A stretch of DNA of 64,000 nt. It comes from Virgibacillus_P tibetensis. GTDB lineage: Bacteria > Bacillota > Bacilli > Bacillales > Amphibacillaceae. The notes beneath the pieces were generated by a model that made no database searches, was not told where the DNA came from, and saw nothing but the letters and a program-made list of their open reading frames with translations. The DNA is taken from NCBI RefSeq assembly GCF_036026595.1, contig NZ_JARZFX010000004.1, forward strand, positions 248,001 to 312,000, in the 5' to 3' direction. Shown in pieces: positions 18,391 to 27,156 of this stretch; the stretch's first letter is position 1; each line of letters begins with the position of its first letter. The position numbers and the translations under genes were made by a program.

Positions 18391-19212
18391 CTATTCAAAG
18401 ACGGATTCAAAAAAGCGGTTGGCAGGTTTTGCTAGCATTTGATAATAATCAGTAAAGAGTGTTGCGGCCGAGTCGCCCAGCCATTTTTCAGGTAATAGCT
18501 CCTGGGGAAGACTGGGGTCAATAAACAGAAATTTTCGGTATTGATGTACTAGTAATGCACATTTGACAAAGCAGCTGCCATCGCTCATATCATCTTTTGC
18601 AAGATTGTTTTTGTCGATGATGTATTTTTGACTGTATTCTTGAATAAATTGAGAGTAGCGTTCATTAATATCTTCCAGATCCCAGCATTTCTCCACCAGA
18701 TGCTCATGTGTTGTCATACCCTCGTATGACGCCTTAAAGAAAGTGACATAGGAACTGATGTCGTATTTATCAATCAAACGGTTGACTTGTTTCTCTAATG
18801 GGTTAGGGGTAATCCAGCAACTATTTGAAAGAAGTCCAAAGCCGCTCCATACTAACTCTTTTCTTAATTCATCTCTTAGGTGACGCTTTTCCTCAGGAAT
18901 TGTATACACGAGCAGACGCCATTCTCCGTCCCATGAAGGGGAGTCCTGTTTATATATTCGCTTAGATGCTTCCTCCATACGTGCCTGACCGGGCTCAGTT
19001 AATGAATAATAACTTTTATTTCCCCGTTTCTCTGATTGTACCCAGCCTTGCTTACTCATCCGGGAAATGGCTGCACGAACAGACTGTTCGTTATGACCAA
19101 ATTCCTTCAGAAGCTTTATTAAACTGCCAATCCAGATAACATTCCCATGGTGTCTAATGTAGTCCCCATATAATGTGAAAATCATTGATCTTGTGTTAAA
19201 TTGCTTTTCCAT
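18391..19212 (-). CDS. paaX: PaaX-family transcriptional repressor of phenylacetate catabolism
   Basis: 273 residues, usual for PaaX. An N-terminal winged helix (SMIFTLYGDYIRHHGNVIWIG, then SVRAAISRMSKQGWVQSEKRGNKSYYSLTE, residues ~8-70) is followed by the PaaX central domain (WDGEWRLLVYTIPEEKRHLRDELRKELVWSGFG) and C-terminal domain (DPSLPQELLPEKWLG). PaaX represses paa genes until phenylacetyl-CoA binds. It is transcribed away from paaA; a 21-base inverted repeat overlapping the paaA -10 box is its probable target. AAGGGA precedes ATG. Confidence 0.94.
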   Translation of the reverse strand: MEKQFNTRSMIFTLYGDYIRHHGNVIWIGSLIKLLKEFGHNEQSVRAAISRMSKQGWVQSEKRGNKSYYSLTEPGQARMEEASKRIYKQDSPSWDGEWRLLVYTIPEEKRHLRDELRKELVWSGFGLLSNSCWITPNPLEKQVNRLIDKYDISSYVTFFKASYEGMTTHEHLVEKCWDLEDINERYSQFIQEYSQKYIIDKNNLAKDDMSDGSCFVKCALLVHQYRKFLFIDPSLPQELLPEKWLGDSAATLFTDYYQMLAKPANRFFESVFE

Positions 19213-19364
19213 CGACTTTCCCTTCTTTATCCCAGACCTAGTTAGCGGATAATGGTGATATTCAATAATGACTTGAAGAATAGTGTACTACAAATTAAGA
19301 AAATATTCACTCTTCCATTTCATAATGCTATAGGGCGTAAAATTTAGAAAATTTATATTATTTC

Positions 19365-19412
19365 TTGAAAATGGTATAACATTTTGTTATGATAACGTTA
19401 TATAAACGTGAT
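19365..19412 (+). promoter_or_regulatory. paa operon promoter with overlapping inverted-repeat operator
   Basis: TTGAAA (19365-19370), a 17-base spacer and TATGAT (19388-19393) make a good sigma-A promoter. ATAACGT-N7-ACGTGAT at 19392-19412 starts inside the -10 box and covers the likely transcription start, the right place for a repressor. The same repeat occurs at 27003-27023 and, weaker, at 17325-17345. Confidence 0.75.
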
Positions 19413-19426
19413 AAGGAGATGGTGCG

Positions 19427-20416
19427 ATGTATAACTACGTTGAAGACGGAGACTCGAAAACGACTGCTTATGTAGAAAAAGATACAAATAAATACAATGC
19501 ATTTATGAACCGAATTGAAGCAGGGGAGAAAATAGAAGCAGATGATTGGATGCCTGAAGAGTACCGTCAAGCACTTATTAAACTTATTTCCATGCACGGT
19601 ATTAGTGAGATTATGGGGGCATTGCCAGAAAAGGAGTGGGTACCTAAAGCGCCTACTTTAAAAAGAAAACTGGGAATTATGGCTAAGGTCCAGGATGAGA
19701 TGGGGCATGGACAGCTTCTTTTAAGAGTAACAGAAGATTTAATGAAGCCTTATGGAAAGAACAGAGAGGATCTTATTCAAGATTTATTAAATGGGGATTT
19801 AAAGTTTCATAATGTATTCCATATGCCTACAAAGACATGGGCTGATGCCGGCATGGTCGGTTGGCTGGTAGATGGTGCGGCAATCATTTCACAAACGAAT
19901 ATGCTCGATGCTTCATACGGTCCCTATCAAAGGGCACTTCAGAGAATTTGTGCAGAGGAAGTCTTTCACGCTCAGCACGGGGAAGCAATTATAATGGCAT
20001 TGGCTGAAGGTACGCCATATCAACGGGAAATATTACAGGAATCGCTTAATCGCTGGTGGCCCTCTTTATTAATGTTCTTTGGGCCGAGCACAGCAGCAAC
20101 AACGGGATCTTCTAAGCAAGATGTCATGATAAAATATGGCATTCGCAAAAGCACGAATGAAGAATTACGTTTAGCTTTCCTGGATAAATATTTACCTCGC
20201 GTTTTCTCGTTAGGATTAACTGTCCCGGATAAATCTGTTAGATACGATGAAGACACAGGGAAATGGGCTTACCAACAGCCGGATTGGCAGGAATTTAAAC
20301 AAATTATTAGGAATAAAGGGCCGCGGTCCAAGGAGCGATTACGTTTGAGGGAGATCGCATATGAAAATAACAGCTGGGTTAGGAAGGCACTTGCACCGCA
20401 GCCAGCGACTCACTAA
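19427..20416 (+). CDS. paaA: 1,2-phenylacetyl-CoA epoxidase catalytic subunit PaaA
   Basis: 329 residues. PaaA is the di-iron subunit that, with PaaB and PaaC, adds one oxygen atom from O2 to the ring of phenylacetyl-CoA. The iron-ligand pairs are visible as KVQDEMGHGQLL and CAEEVFHAQHGEA (each ExxH), and the family motif RWWPSLLMFFGPS is present. It is the first gene of a rightward operon running through the aldehyde dehydrogenase. AAGGAG lies before ATG 19427. A reductase subunit gene, paaE, is not found in the operon. Confidence 0.97.
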   Translation: MYNYVEDGDSKTTAYVEKDTNKYNAFMNRIEAGEKIEADDWMPEEYRQALIKLISMHGISEIMGALPEKEWVPKAPTLKRKLGIMAKVQDEMGHGQLLLRVTEDLMKPYGKNREDLIQDLLNGDLKFHNVFHMPTKTWADAGMVGWLVDGAAIISQTNMLDASYGPYQRALQRICAEEVFHAQHGEAIIMALAEGTPYQREILQESLNRWWPSLLMFFGPSTAATTGSSKQDVMIKYGIRKSTNEELRLAFLDKYLPRVFSLGLTVPDKSVRYDEDTGKWAYQQPDWQEFKQIIRNKGPRSKERLRLREIAYENNSWVRKALAPQPATH

Positions 20417-20436
20417 TTGGGGAAGGAGCGATAATA

Positions 20437-20796
20437 TTGGGGAAAAATGAGGAGTCCGGATTCTATCAAGAGTATGAAGTATTCAGTAAGAGAAGTGTCA
20501 AGTCACCAATTCAGCACCAGTTCAGTTTGCTTGCTCCTAATGAAGAAATGGCACTTAGTATGGCTCAGGAAAACTTTATGCGCCGAGAAGATGTAATCGA
20601 TGTGTGGGTTGTAAAACGTACTAATATTCGTTCCATGAACAGTCAAGAGCGTGAGCAATGGACAAAGCGGTTAAATAATAAAGATTACCGCACAACGAAA
20701 GGCTATGGCTATTTAAGGAAGAAGTGGCGTGAAAAAGAACAGGGTATGCTGGATGAGAAAGAAATCATGTCCTGGAAAGAGGTGAAAGGAACATGA
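20437..20796 (+). CDS. paaB: 1,2-phenylacetyl-CoA epoxidase subunit PaaB
   Basis: 119 residues, starting with TTG 20437 eight bases after AAGGAG. It shows the PaaB pattern: YEVFSKRSVKSPIQHQFSLLAPNEEMALSMAQENFMRRE then VIDVWVVKRTNI. PaaB is a small non-catalytic subunit that bridges PaaA-PaaC pairs. Its stop overlaps the start of paaC (ATGA), indicating translational coupling. Confidence 0.95.
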   Translation: MGKNEESGFYQEYEVFSKRSVKSPIQHQFSLLAPNEEMALSMAQENFMRREDVIDVWVVKRTNIRSMNSQEREQWTKRLNNKDYRTTKGYGYLRKKWREKEQGMLDEKEIMSWKEVKGT

Positions 20797-21602
20797 CAGT
20801 CATTGAAACGGCAGAACAAGCTATGAAAGACACCTCTTATTTAAAAGCGTTGACTGAACTTCTTTACCAATTAGCAGATGATGATTTCATCGTTTCATTC
20901 CGGGGGTCAGAATGGTTAGGGCTGGCACCGCATATTGAAGCAGATGTTGCCTACTCTTCTATTACACAAAACACGATGGGACACGCGGTTATGTATTACA
21001 ATCTTTTGGAAGAACTTGGAGCAGGAGATGCCGATGCACTTGCACACGAGCGCTCTCCTGAGGAGAGGCGGAACTCAATTTATCTTGAGAAAAGAAATGG
21101 GGAAGGTTCCTACTTGGATGAACCTTACTATGATTGGGCACTTACGGTGGTTCGAAATTACTTTTATGAAGTATTTAAGAAGGTTAAATTGGAAGCGGTT
21201 GCATTATCTTCCTATCAACCGTTGGCTAATATAGCTCAAAAGGTATTAATGGAACAACCCTATCATCTGGCACATTGGAAAATGTGGCTGAAACAACTGC
21301 AGGATTCTACTGAAGATGCACAAACAAGAATTCAGGCACGTATAGAACAGGCATGGAATGAATTTGGAGATGCGTTTGAACTGGGACCAGAAAAGAAGAG
21401 AATGAAAGAGTTTGAGTTAATTGCTGGAGATCTGAAAGCGAAGTGGCTGAAGGAGGTTACAGCAACACTGAACAATCCGCCATCCCGTACAATCAGTAAA
21501 AAGCTGGGTTGTGGAAGGAACGGGGAGCATACAGCGGATTTAAAGCATGCTCTTGAAACCTTTGCTGAGGTATACAACAGCGATACCGAAGCAGTATGGT
21601 AA
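20793..21602 (+). CDS. paaC: 1,2-phenylacetyl-CoA epoxidase structural subunit PaaC
   Basis: 269 residues, a ferritin-like helical protein that pairs with PaaA to bind substrate. Typical segments are YQLADDDFIVSFRGSEWLGLAPHIEAD near residues 22-48 and the long helix with YHLAHWKMWLKQL near 155-167. The di-iron ligand set of PaaA is not complete, as expected for the structural subunit. It overlaps paaB by four bases. The downstream paaD starts 26 bases later. Confidence 0.95.
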   Translation: MTVIETAEQAMKDTSYLKALTELLYQLADDDFIVSFRGSEWLGLAPHIEADVAYSSITQNTMGHAVMYYNLLEELGAGDADALAHERSPEERRNSIYLEKRNGEGSYLDEPYYDWALTVVRNYFYEVFKKVKLEAVALSSYQPLANIAQKVLMEQPYHLAHWKMWLKQLQDSTEDAQTRIQARIEQAWNEFGDAFELGPEKKRMKEFELIAGDLKAKWLKEVTATLNNPPSRTISKKLGCGRNGEHTADLKHALETFAEVYNSDTEAVW

Positions 21603-21628
21603 GTCATTTAGATAAGGGGGGGTTGAAC

Positions 21629-22162
21629 ATGGGTTATGAACAAGGTCAAGAGGAGGTTCTGGCTGTACTGAAAACAGTTGATGATCCAGAGCTCCCTTCA
21701 GTCAGCGTTTTAGATCTTGGAATGGTTCATAAGATTTCAACAGATAAGGGAAGGATCTTTATCACAATGGTACCTACTTTTGCTGGGTGTCCAGCCCTGG
21801 ATTTTATTGAATTAAATGTGAAAAAAGCTGTAGAACAACTCAATTGGGTGGAGGAGTGTGAGGTTCATTTTTCATTTCAGCATCAATGGTCTACGGATGC
21901 TATAACCAGTAGAGGGAAAGAGCAATTAAAAAAACATGGTATTTCTCCGCCACCTGAAAATTATCGGCATGGGGAAGCGTGGACTGTTGATTGCCCGTTT
22001 TGTGAATCTGATTATACCTCGATGGAAAATGTATTTGGTCCAACAGCCTGTAGGAGTATTTTATATTGCAATTCTTGTAAAAATCCGTTTGAGGCAATGA
22101 AACCAGTAGTTAGTTATACGAATTTCATTTACAAGGGACCAGAAGTGAGCGAAGAACCTTGA
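21629..22162 (+). CDS. paaD: Phenylacetyl-CoA epoxidase maturation protein PaaD (PaaJ)
   Basis: 177 residues with an N-terminal MIP18/DUF59 domain (VDDPELPSVSVLDLGMVHKI, then TFAGCPALDFIELNV) used in iron-sulfur cluster assembly, and a C-terminal zinc-ribbon-like CPFCxS...CRSILYCNSCKNPFEAM. PaaD is needed for an active epoxidase, probably by delivering metal or cluster. A GGGGGG-type ribosome site stands before ATG 21629; an in-frame upstream start at 21596 would overlap paaC and is not favoured. Confidence 0.93.
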   Translation: MGYEQGQEEVLAVLKTVDDPELPSVSVLDLGMVHKISTDKGRIFITMVPTFAGCPALDFIELNVKKAVEQLNWVEECEVHFSFQHQWSTDAITSRGKEQLKKHGISPPPENYRHGEAWTVDCPFCESDYTSMENVFGPTACRSILYCNSCKNPFEAMKPVVSYTNFIYKGPEVSEEP

Positions 22163-22227
22163 TAAATCATTTTTACCGGACTTTTTGAATAACAATCTAG
22201 TAAAGAAAATTTGGGAGGAGTTTTAAA

Positions 22228-22536
22228 ATGGTTAAACTAATAGCTTTGTATAAACAACCGGAAAATAAAGAGAAATTCGATGAGCATTATTTTAATACAC
22301 ACACACCCATTACTAAAAAAATACCTGGATTAAGAGAAATGAAAGTAACGAAAATTGTAGGTTCGCCAATGGGAAGGAGCGACTATTACTTACTTTGTGA
22401 AATGTTTTATGATGACCATGAATCACTGCAAAATGCAATGAAAACAGATGAAGGAAAGGCCTCTGGCAGGGACGTAATGAAGTTTGCGGGCGACATCGTT
22501 ACATTAATGATTGGTGAGGAATTAAATGACGACTAA
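22228..22536 (+). CDS. EthD-family small protein
   Basis: 102 residues with the ferredoxin-like EthD/dimeric alpha-beta barrel pattern: MVKLIALYKQPENKEKFDEHYFNTHTP, a central KIPGLREMKVTKI and FAGDIVTLMIGEEL at the end. EthD-like proteins sit in several aromatic and ether degradation operons; their exact task is unclear. GGGAGGAG precedes ATG. It follows paaD after 65 bases and its last codons overlap the next crotonase gene by 11 bases, so it belongs to the paa operon. Confidence 0.85.
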   Translation: MVKLIALYKQPENKEKFDEHYFNTHTPITKKIPGLREMKVTKIVGSPMGRSDYYLLCEMFYDDHESLQNAMKTDEGKASGRDVMKFAGDIVTLMIGEELNDD

Positions 22537-23299
22537 ACATATTCACGTTTTTACGGAGGGGAAGATTGGAGTAATTCAGTTAAATCGCCCGGAAGTTGCA
22601 AATGCATTAAACAGACATATGGTCAAGGAAATTGTTGAACAAATGGAGGCATTTGACCGTGACGAAACTATTCGCATCATTTTATTAAAAGGAAATAAGA
22701 AAGCATTTGCAGCTGGAGCAGACATAGAGGAAATGATGGACGAAACACCATTGTCCTTGGAACTCGCAGACCCATTTGCTGACTGGGATCGTATGACATT
22801 AATTAAAAAGCCAACGATTGCAGCCGTGAACGGATTTGCATTAGGTGGGGGATTTGAGCTGGCACTTCACTGTGATCTTATACTGGCAGGAGAGAACGCT
22901 GAATTTGGATTTCCTGAGGTAACACTTGGGGTAATGCCAGGTGCGGGAGGAACCCAATTATTAACAAGATTGATGGGGCGGGCAAAAGCGCTTGAATGGA
23001 TTTGGCTGGGTAAGTCTATGAGCGCTGAAGAGGCATTGCGTTGTGGCGTTATTAATCGAGTGGTTGCAGACGCGCTGGTTACAGAAGAGGCTATGAGACT
23101 TGCGAGTCAGCTAGCTGATCAGGCACCTATATCCCTTCGTCTGATCAAAGAAGCAGTTAACGCTGCTGGTGATACAACCTTAATGGAGGGGTTCAAGCTG
23201 GAACGCAAAAACTTCTATCTATCATTCGCCTCACAGGACCAAAAAGAGGGCATGCATGCATTTAAAGAAAAGCGTTCACCTTCTTTTAAAGGGGTGTAG
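22526..23299 (+). CDS. paaF: Enoyl-CoA hydratase (crotonase fold), PaaF-like
   Basis: 257 residues. Crotonase motifs are AFAAGADIEEMM (CoA oxyanion hole), GFALGGGFELALHCD and FPEVTLGVMPGAGGTQLL, with the catalytic Glu of PEVTLG and the second oxyanion loop. In the phenylacetate pathway PaaF hydrates 2,3-dehydroadipyl-CoA. It overlaps the EthD gene and is followed after three bases by a second crotonase. Assignment as PaaF rather than another hydratase rests on its place in the paa operon. Confidence 0.87.
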   Translation: MTTKHIHVFTEGKIGVIQLNRPEVANALNRHMVKEIVEQMEAFDRDETIRIILLKGNKKAFAAGADIEEMMDETPLSLELADPFADWDRMTLIKKPTIAAVNGFALGGGFELALHCDLILAGENAEFGFPEVTLGVMPGAGGTQLLTRLMGRAKALEWIWLGKSMSAEEALRCGVINRVVADALVTEEAMRLASQLADQAPISLRLIKEAVNAAGDTTLMEGFKLERKNFYLSFASQDQKEGMHAFKEKRSPSFKGV

Positions 23300-23302
23300 A
23301 AA

Positions 23303-24085
23303 ATGGACAAAGACTATCAAACAATTAAATATTCGATAGGTTTTGGAGTTGCAACGATAACATTAAATAGACCGTCATCCTATAATGCCTTTACGGTAAA
23401 AATGAACCAAGAGATTATTCGAGCGTTAAAGGCAGCAAGTAAAGATGATTCGGTCAGATGTATTGTTTTAACTGGGGAAGGGAAGGCCTTCTGTGCTGGT
23501 CAGGATTTATCTGATGTAGATGAGGATACCGATCATGCAGAATTTCTTCGAAGCCGTTACCACCCCATGATGAAAGTCATGAAACAGACACCCAAGCCGA
23601 TTGTAGCTGCAATCAATGGTACAGCAGCAGGCGCAGGGATGAGCTTGGCTTTGGCAGCTGATTTTCGCATAGTTCAACCAAAAACTAAATTCATTAGTGC
23701 TTTCATGAGTATAGGTTTACTGCCAGATTCCGGTTTCTTATATGTTCTTCCTCGAATGATTGGATACGCAAAGGCACTGGAAGTCGCTGTCCTTGGTAAG
23801 CCGATTTCAGGAGAAGAGGCAGTCCAATACGGACTGGCGACGGAAATGATTGAAACAGAGGAGTGGGACGAAGGGGTAGCGCGATTTGCTGGAAATTTAG
23901 CAGCAATGCCAACGAAAACTTTTTCTTTAATCAAACGCTATACAATGGATGGCATGCATCTTCCATTTGATGAAGTGTTGGAAAGAGAGGCGCAGGCACA
24001 GCGTATTGCAGGCATGAGCAGTGATCATCACGAGGGAATGCAGGCTTTTAAGGAAAAACGCCAACCGAAGTTTACCGGAAATTAA
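23303..24085 (+). CDS. paaG: Enoyl-CoA hydratase/isomerase, PaaG-like
   Basis: 260 residues with AFCAGQDLSDVD, GTAAGAGMSLALAADFRI and FMSIGLLPDSGFLYVLPRMIG. The usual second hydratase glutamate region reads LLPDSG, the form seen in isomerase-type members such as PaaG, which converts the ring epoxide to the oxepin. AAGGGGTG precedes ATG. Its C-terminus, HEGMQAFKEKRQPKFTG, is the canonical crotonase tail. The aldehyde dehydrogenase starts 16 bases later. Confidence 0.88.
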   Translation: MDKDYQTIKYSIGFGVATITLNRPSSYNAFTVKMNQEIIRALKAASKDDSVRCIVLTGEGKAFCAGQDLSDVDEDTDHAEFLRSRYHPMMKVMKQTPKPIVAAINGTAAGAGMSLALAADFRIVQPKTKFISAFMSIGLLPDSGFLYVLPRMIGYAKALEVAVLGKPISGEEAVQYGLATEMIETEEWDEGVARFAGNLAAMPTKTFSLIKRYTMDGMHLPFDEVLEREAQAQRIAGMSSDHHEGMQAFKEKRQPKFTGN

Positions 24086-24101
24086 CAGGAGGAGTGATGA
24101 A

Positions 24102-25625
24102 ATGGAAAATACAGTTACAAAAGAAGCAATAACAGAAGTTGGAACAATGAGGCGTGAGCATTATTCGATGATAATAAATGGAGAACGTGTGGAAGGCAAT
24201 ACGAAGGAAGTATTTAAAACTTACGATCCGGCAAAGGGCGAAGTACTGGCAACTGTAGCAAAAGCTAGTGAGGAAGATGCTGAAAGAGCTGTACAGGCCG
24301 CCAGAAATGCTTTTGATAATGGAAAATGGCGCAAGTATCCGGTTGGAAAGCGCTCGCGTGTACTGAATAAAATTGCGGCATTAATGCGTGAACGGTTTAA
24401 GGAACTTGTCGAAATAGAGGTCTTGAACAGCGGGAAGTCTGTAGGTGCAGCTCAGGTTCAAATCAATCAGTCTATCGAGGATTTTGAGTTTTATGCTGGT
24501 GCAATTGTTGGGCATCGAGGAGTAGTAAATAATATGCCGTATGGATTTTTTAACTATACACATAAAGAACCAGTTGGCGTTTGTGCGCAAATCATTCCAT
24601 GGAACTATCCAATGATGATGGCAGCCTGGAAGATAGCACCTGCCATTGCAGCAGGCTGTTCTGTTGTTTTAAAACCAGCAAGTCTGACACCAATTACTGC
24701 AATTATTCTTAATGAAATCTGTCATGAAGCAGGGGTTCCAGAAGGCGTTGTTAATACCATTCCAGGTTCAGGTGCTGTCATTGGTGACTATCTCGTAAAG
24801 CATGAAGACGTCAATAAGGTTGCTTTTACAGGCTCGACACCAACTGGAAAAGACATTATGGAAAAGGCATCGCAAACATTAAAACGACTTACGCTTGAAC
24901 TGGGCGGGAAATCACCCAATATTGTTTTCGAGGATGCTGATTTAGACGCAGCGGTACCTGGATCTCTCTTCGGTATTTTCTTTAACACGGGGCAGTCTTG
25001 TGAGGCACGGTCACGAATGTTTGTGCATGAATCGATTTATGATGAATTTATGGAACAATTCATTGCTAAAACGGAAAAGCTGCAAGTAGGCGATCCATTT
25101 GATAAGGGAACACACCTTGGTTCCATTATCAGCAAGGAACAATTGGAAATTATCGACGGGTATGTCCAGTCGGCAAAAGAAGATGGAGCAACAATTGCCA
25201 CTGGCGGGAAAGTAGCGGAAATTGAAGGATTTGAAAACGGACACTGGTATGAGCCGACGGTTATTACTGACGTAACACCAGAGATGAAGGCTGTAAAGGA
25301 AGAGATCTTTGGTCCTGTAGTTGTTGTAGAAAAGTTCACAGATGAAAAGGATGTTATACGCCGTGCGAATGACACGAAATATGGGCTGGGTTCAGCAATA
25401 TGGACAACAAACCAAGGAAGAGCAACACGAGTAGCTCATCAAATCCAAGCTGGAATTGTAATGGTCAACAGCCCATTCTCTGCCTTTCCAGGGACACCAT
25501 TTGGAGGATATAAGCAATCCGGGTTTGGCAGGGAACTTACTGTAGAAACGTTAGACCTTTATATGGAAGATAAAAGTGTTCTATCCTATTACGGTTCGAA
25601 ACCTCTAAATCCGTTTGGAGTCTAG
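24102..25625 (+). CDS. NAD(P)-dependent aldehyde dehydrogenase of the paa operon
   Basis: 507 residues. Signatures are IIPWNYPMMMAAWKIAPAIAAG, the general base in LELGGKSPNIVFEDADLD and the nucleophile in FFNTGQSCEARSR. Its last-in-operon position suggests it oxidises 3-oxo-5,6-dehydrosuberyl-CoA semialdehyde, the step done by the dehydrogenase half of PaaZ or by stand-alone PacL-type enzymes; phenylacetaldehyde is an alternative substrate. No MaoC-like ring hydrolase (the other half of PaaZ) is seen in the window. AGGAGG precedes ATG 24102; an in-frame upstream ATG (24021) lies inside paaG. Confidence 0.88.
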   Translation: MENTVTKEAITEVGTMRREHYSMIINGERVEGNTKEVFKTYDPAKGEVLATVAKASEEDAERAVQAARNAFDNGKWRKYPVGKRSRVLNKIAALMRERFKELVEIEVLNSGKSVGAAQVQINQSIEDFEFYAGAIVGHRGVVNNMPYGFFNYTHKEPVGVCAQIIPWNYPMMMAAWKIAPAIAAGCSVVLKPASLTPITAIILNEICHEAGVPEGVVNTIPGSGAVIGDYLVKHEDVNKVAFTGSTPTGKDIMEKASQTLKRLTLELGGKSPNIVFEDADLDAAVPGSLFGIFFNTGQSCEARSRMFVHESIYDEFMEQFIAKTEKLQVGDPFDKGTHLGSIISKEQLEIIDGYVQSAKEDGATIATGGKVAEIEGFENGHWYEPTVITDVTPEMKAVKEEIFGPVVVVEKFTDEKDVIRRANDTKYGLGSAIWTTNQGRATRVAHQIQAGIVMVNSPFSAFPGTPFGGYKQSGFGRELTVETLDLYMEDKSVLSYYGSKPLNPFGV

Positions 25626-25650
25626 TCCAGTTCATTAATGTGCTAGATTT

Positions 25651-25859
25651 GCTCCGGGAGAATACTTCTCTTTTCATGGGCACGGCTCAAAGCCTCCTCG
25701 AAAAAGCAACAGCACTTCTTCCGGGGTCTTCGGACAGATCCTATGACCAATGCTGATACTAAGACGTCGTCGGAACAGTTTGAAGACCACGGTTCAGAGT
25801 GCTTTTGGATGGTTACGTTTCCCTGCAGGCAGTCGACTCATGCAGGAAAAGCAACAGCT
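25651..25859. repeat. Composite of decayed interspersed repeats
   Basis: GCTCCGGGAGAATACTTCTC (25651-25670) is, in reverse, the same tail as GAGTATTCTGCCGGAGCGAA at 37121-37140, CCTATGACCAAYGCYGAYACTA at 25739-25760 repeats at 37058-37079, and GACTCATGC-N3-GAAAAGCAACAGCT at 25834-25859 repeats near 57780-57805. The block has no coding sense of its own and ends exactly where a crotonase remnant begins. Confidence 0.65.
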
Positions 25860-25925
25860 AATTACGACCTTACAGAAGAACGTCGAGAGGCATTGAATGC
25901 ATTCCGTAAAAAGAGAGCCCCATAA
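25860..25925 (+). pseudogene. C-terminal remnant of an enoyl-CoA hydratase
   Basis: The frame reads NYDLTEERREALNAFRKKRAP and stops. This resembles the family tail (E)G-x-x-AF-x-x-KR-x-P seen in the two intact crotonases nearby (HEGMQAFKEKRQP and KEGMHAFKEKRSP). Everything upstream is replaced by repeat DNA. It is best explained as the leftover of a third crotonase gene lost by repeat insertion or deletion. The match is short, so chance is possible. Confidence 0.5.
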
Positions 25926-25959
25926 TTTATTAGGAAATAAAACAGGAGGAGGGTATACG

Positions 25960-26922
25960 ATGACCCATGTGTTTGATTTGCTCGATATTAAATACCCTAT
26001 CATTCAAGGAGGGATGGGAAACATTAGCAATGCAAAGCTTACAAGTGCTGTTTCCGAAGCTGGAGGTCTTGGAACGATAGGTTGTGGAACAATGACAGCT
26101 AGTGAGGTAGAAGAGATTATTCTAGCCACAAAGATTCTTACAGACAAGCCTTTTGCGGTGAACATTGCCCTTAGTGTATCACCTCATCCTGATAAGTTAG
26201 TCCAATTGGTAGTGAAACATAACATACCAATCGTATCTCTTTCCGCTGGCAACCCATCACCCTATATTCCAATACTTCGCGAAAAGGGTATCAAAGTTAT
26301 TGTACTCGTTGCATCAGTTAAGCATGCTTTAAAAGCCGAAGATGCAGGGGCGGATGTGCTAGTAGCGGAAGGTTTTGAAGCTGCAGGGATTAATTCTGAC
26401 TTAGAGCTGACAACCTTTACTTTAATTCCACAAATTGTTCAGCATGTTTCAATTCCTGTTTTAGCTGCAGGCGGGGTTGGTAATGGCAAGGGGTTAGCTG
26501 CTGCCTTTGTGCTGGGTGCAAGTGGTGTTCAATTAGGGACTCGTTTCATTGCTACGAAGGAAGCTCCGTTTCATGATAGTTATAAGAATCGTCTAGTCAA
26601 AGCAGAAGGGACGGAAACAATTATTGTGGGAAGAACGGTTGGACAAGTAAGGCGAATATTAAAGACACCTTATGCTGAAAGAATACTTAACCAGGAAAAA
26701 GAGGGAATAACGCCAGACGAATATCGTGTCTTAACTTCTGAGGTACTACATGCCAAAGGAGCACTTGAAGGAGATTTGAAAAATGGGTTTCTGAACAGCG
26801 GACAAGTGACAGGGTTAATCAATAACATACCAACTGTTAAGGAATTGCTGGATGAAATGATGGAAGAAGCTAAGAAACAAATAAACCAAACAGCACGACT
26901 ATTTGACGGATATATTCATTAA
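25960..26922 (+). CDS. Nitronate monooxygenase/FabK-like FMN oxidoreductase
   Basis: 320 residues, a TIM barrel of the 2-nitropropane dioxygenase family: KYPIIQGGMGNISNAKLTSAVSEAGGLGTIG at the N-terminus and the FMN-phosphate motif AAGGVGNGKGLAAAFVLGASGVQLGTRF near residues 170-200. Members are nitronate monooxygenases or FabK enoyl-ACP reductases; the sequence alone does not decide. AGGAGGAGGG precedes ATG 25960. It follows the paa operon and the crotonase remnant in the same direction and may be read through from it. Confidence 0.82.
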   Translation: MTHVFDLLDIKYPIIQGGMGNISNAKLTSAVSEAGGLGTIGCGTMTASEVEEIILATKILTDKPFAVNIALSVSPHPDKLVQLVVKHNIPIVSLSAGNPSPYIPILREKGIKVIVLVASVKHALKAEDAGADVLVAEGFEAAGINSDLELTTFTLIPQIVQHVSIPVLAAGGVGNGKGLAAAFVLGASGVQLGTRFIATKEAPFHDSYKNRLVKAEGTETIIVGRTVGQVRRILKTPYAERILNQEKEGITPDEYRVLTSEVLHAKGALEGDLKNGFLNSGQVTGLINNIPTVKELLDEMMEEAKKQINQTARLFDGYIH

Positions 26923-26975
26923 TAAAAATCTTCTAAAGTAAGTTCTTTCAAAATAATGAGTTTTCAAAATATATA

Positions 26976-27023
26976 TTGACTACTATATTACGTAATGTTA
27001 AAATAACGTATAAATAACGTTAT
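26976..27023 (+). promoter_or_regulatory. Promoter and inverted-repeat operator of the phenylalanine operon
   Basis: TTGACT (26976-26981), 17-base spacer and TAAAAT (26999-27004) form a sigma-A promoter. ATAACGT-N7-ACGTTAT (27003-27023) is a perfect inverted repeat overlapping the -10 and start region, the same geometry as at the paaA promoter. It controls the thioesterase, phenylalanine dehydrogenase and 2-oxoacid dehydrogenase genes if they form one unit. Confidence 0.75.
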
Positions 27024-27156
27024 ACAAGTAAATAACAGTAAAAATGTAAGCGCTTTATATAAGGAGAGGTTTGCTGTAATACTATGAAGTGATTTAACAG
27101 CATATACATAGTGAATATAAGAAGTAATTCGTTTAATGACGCACAGGAGTGATGAT

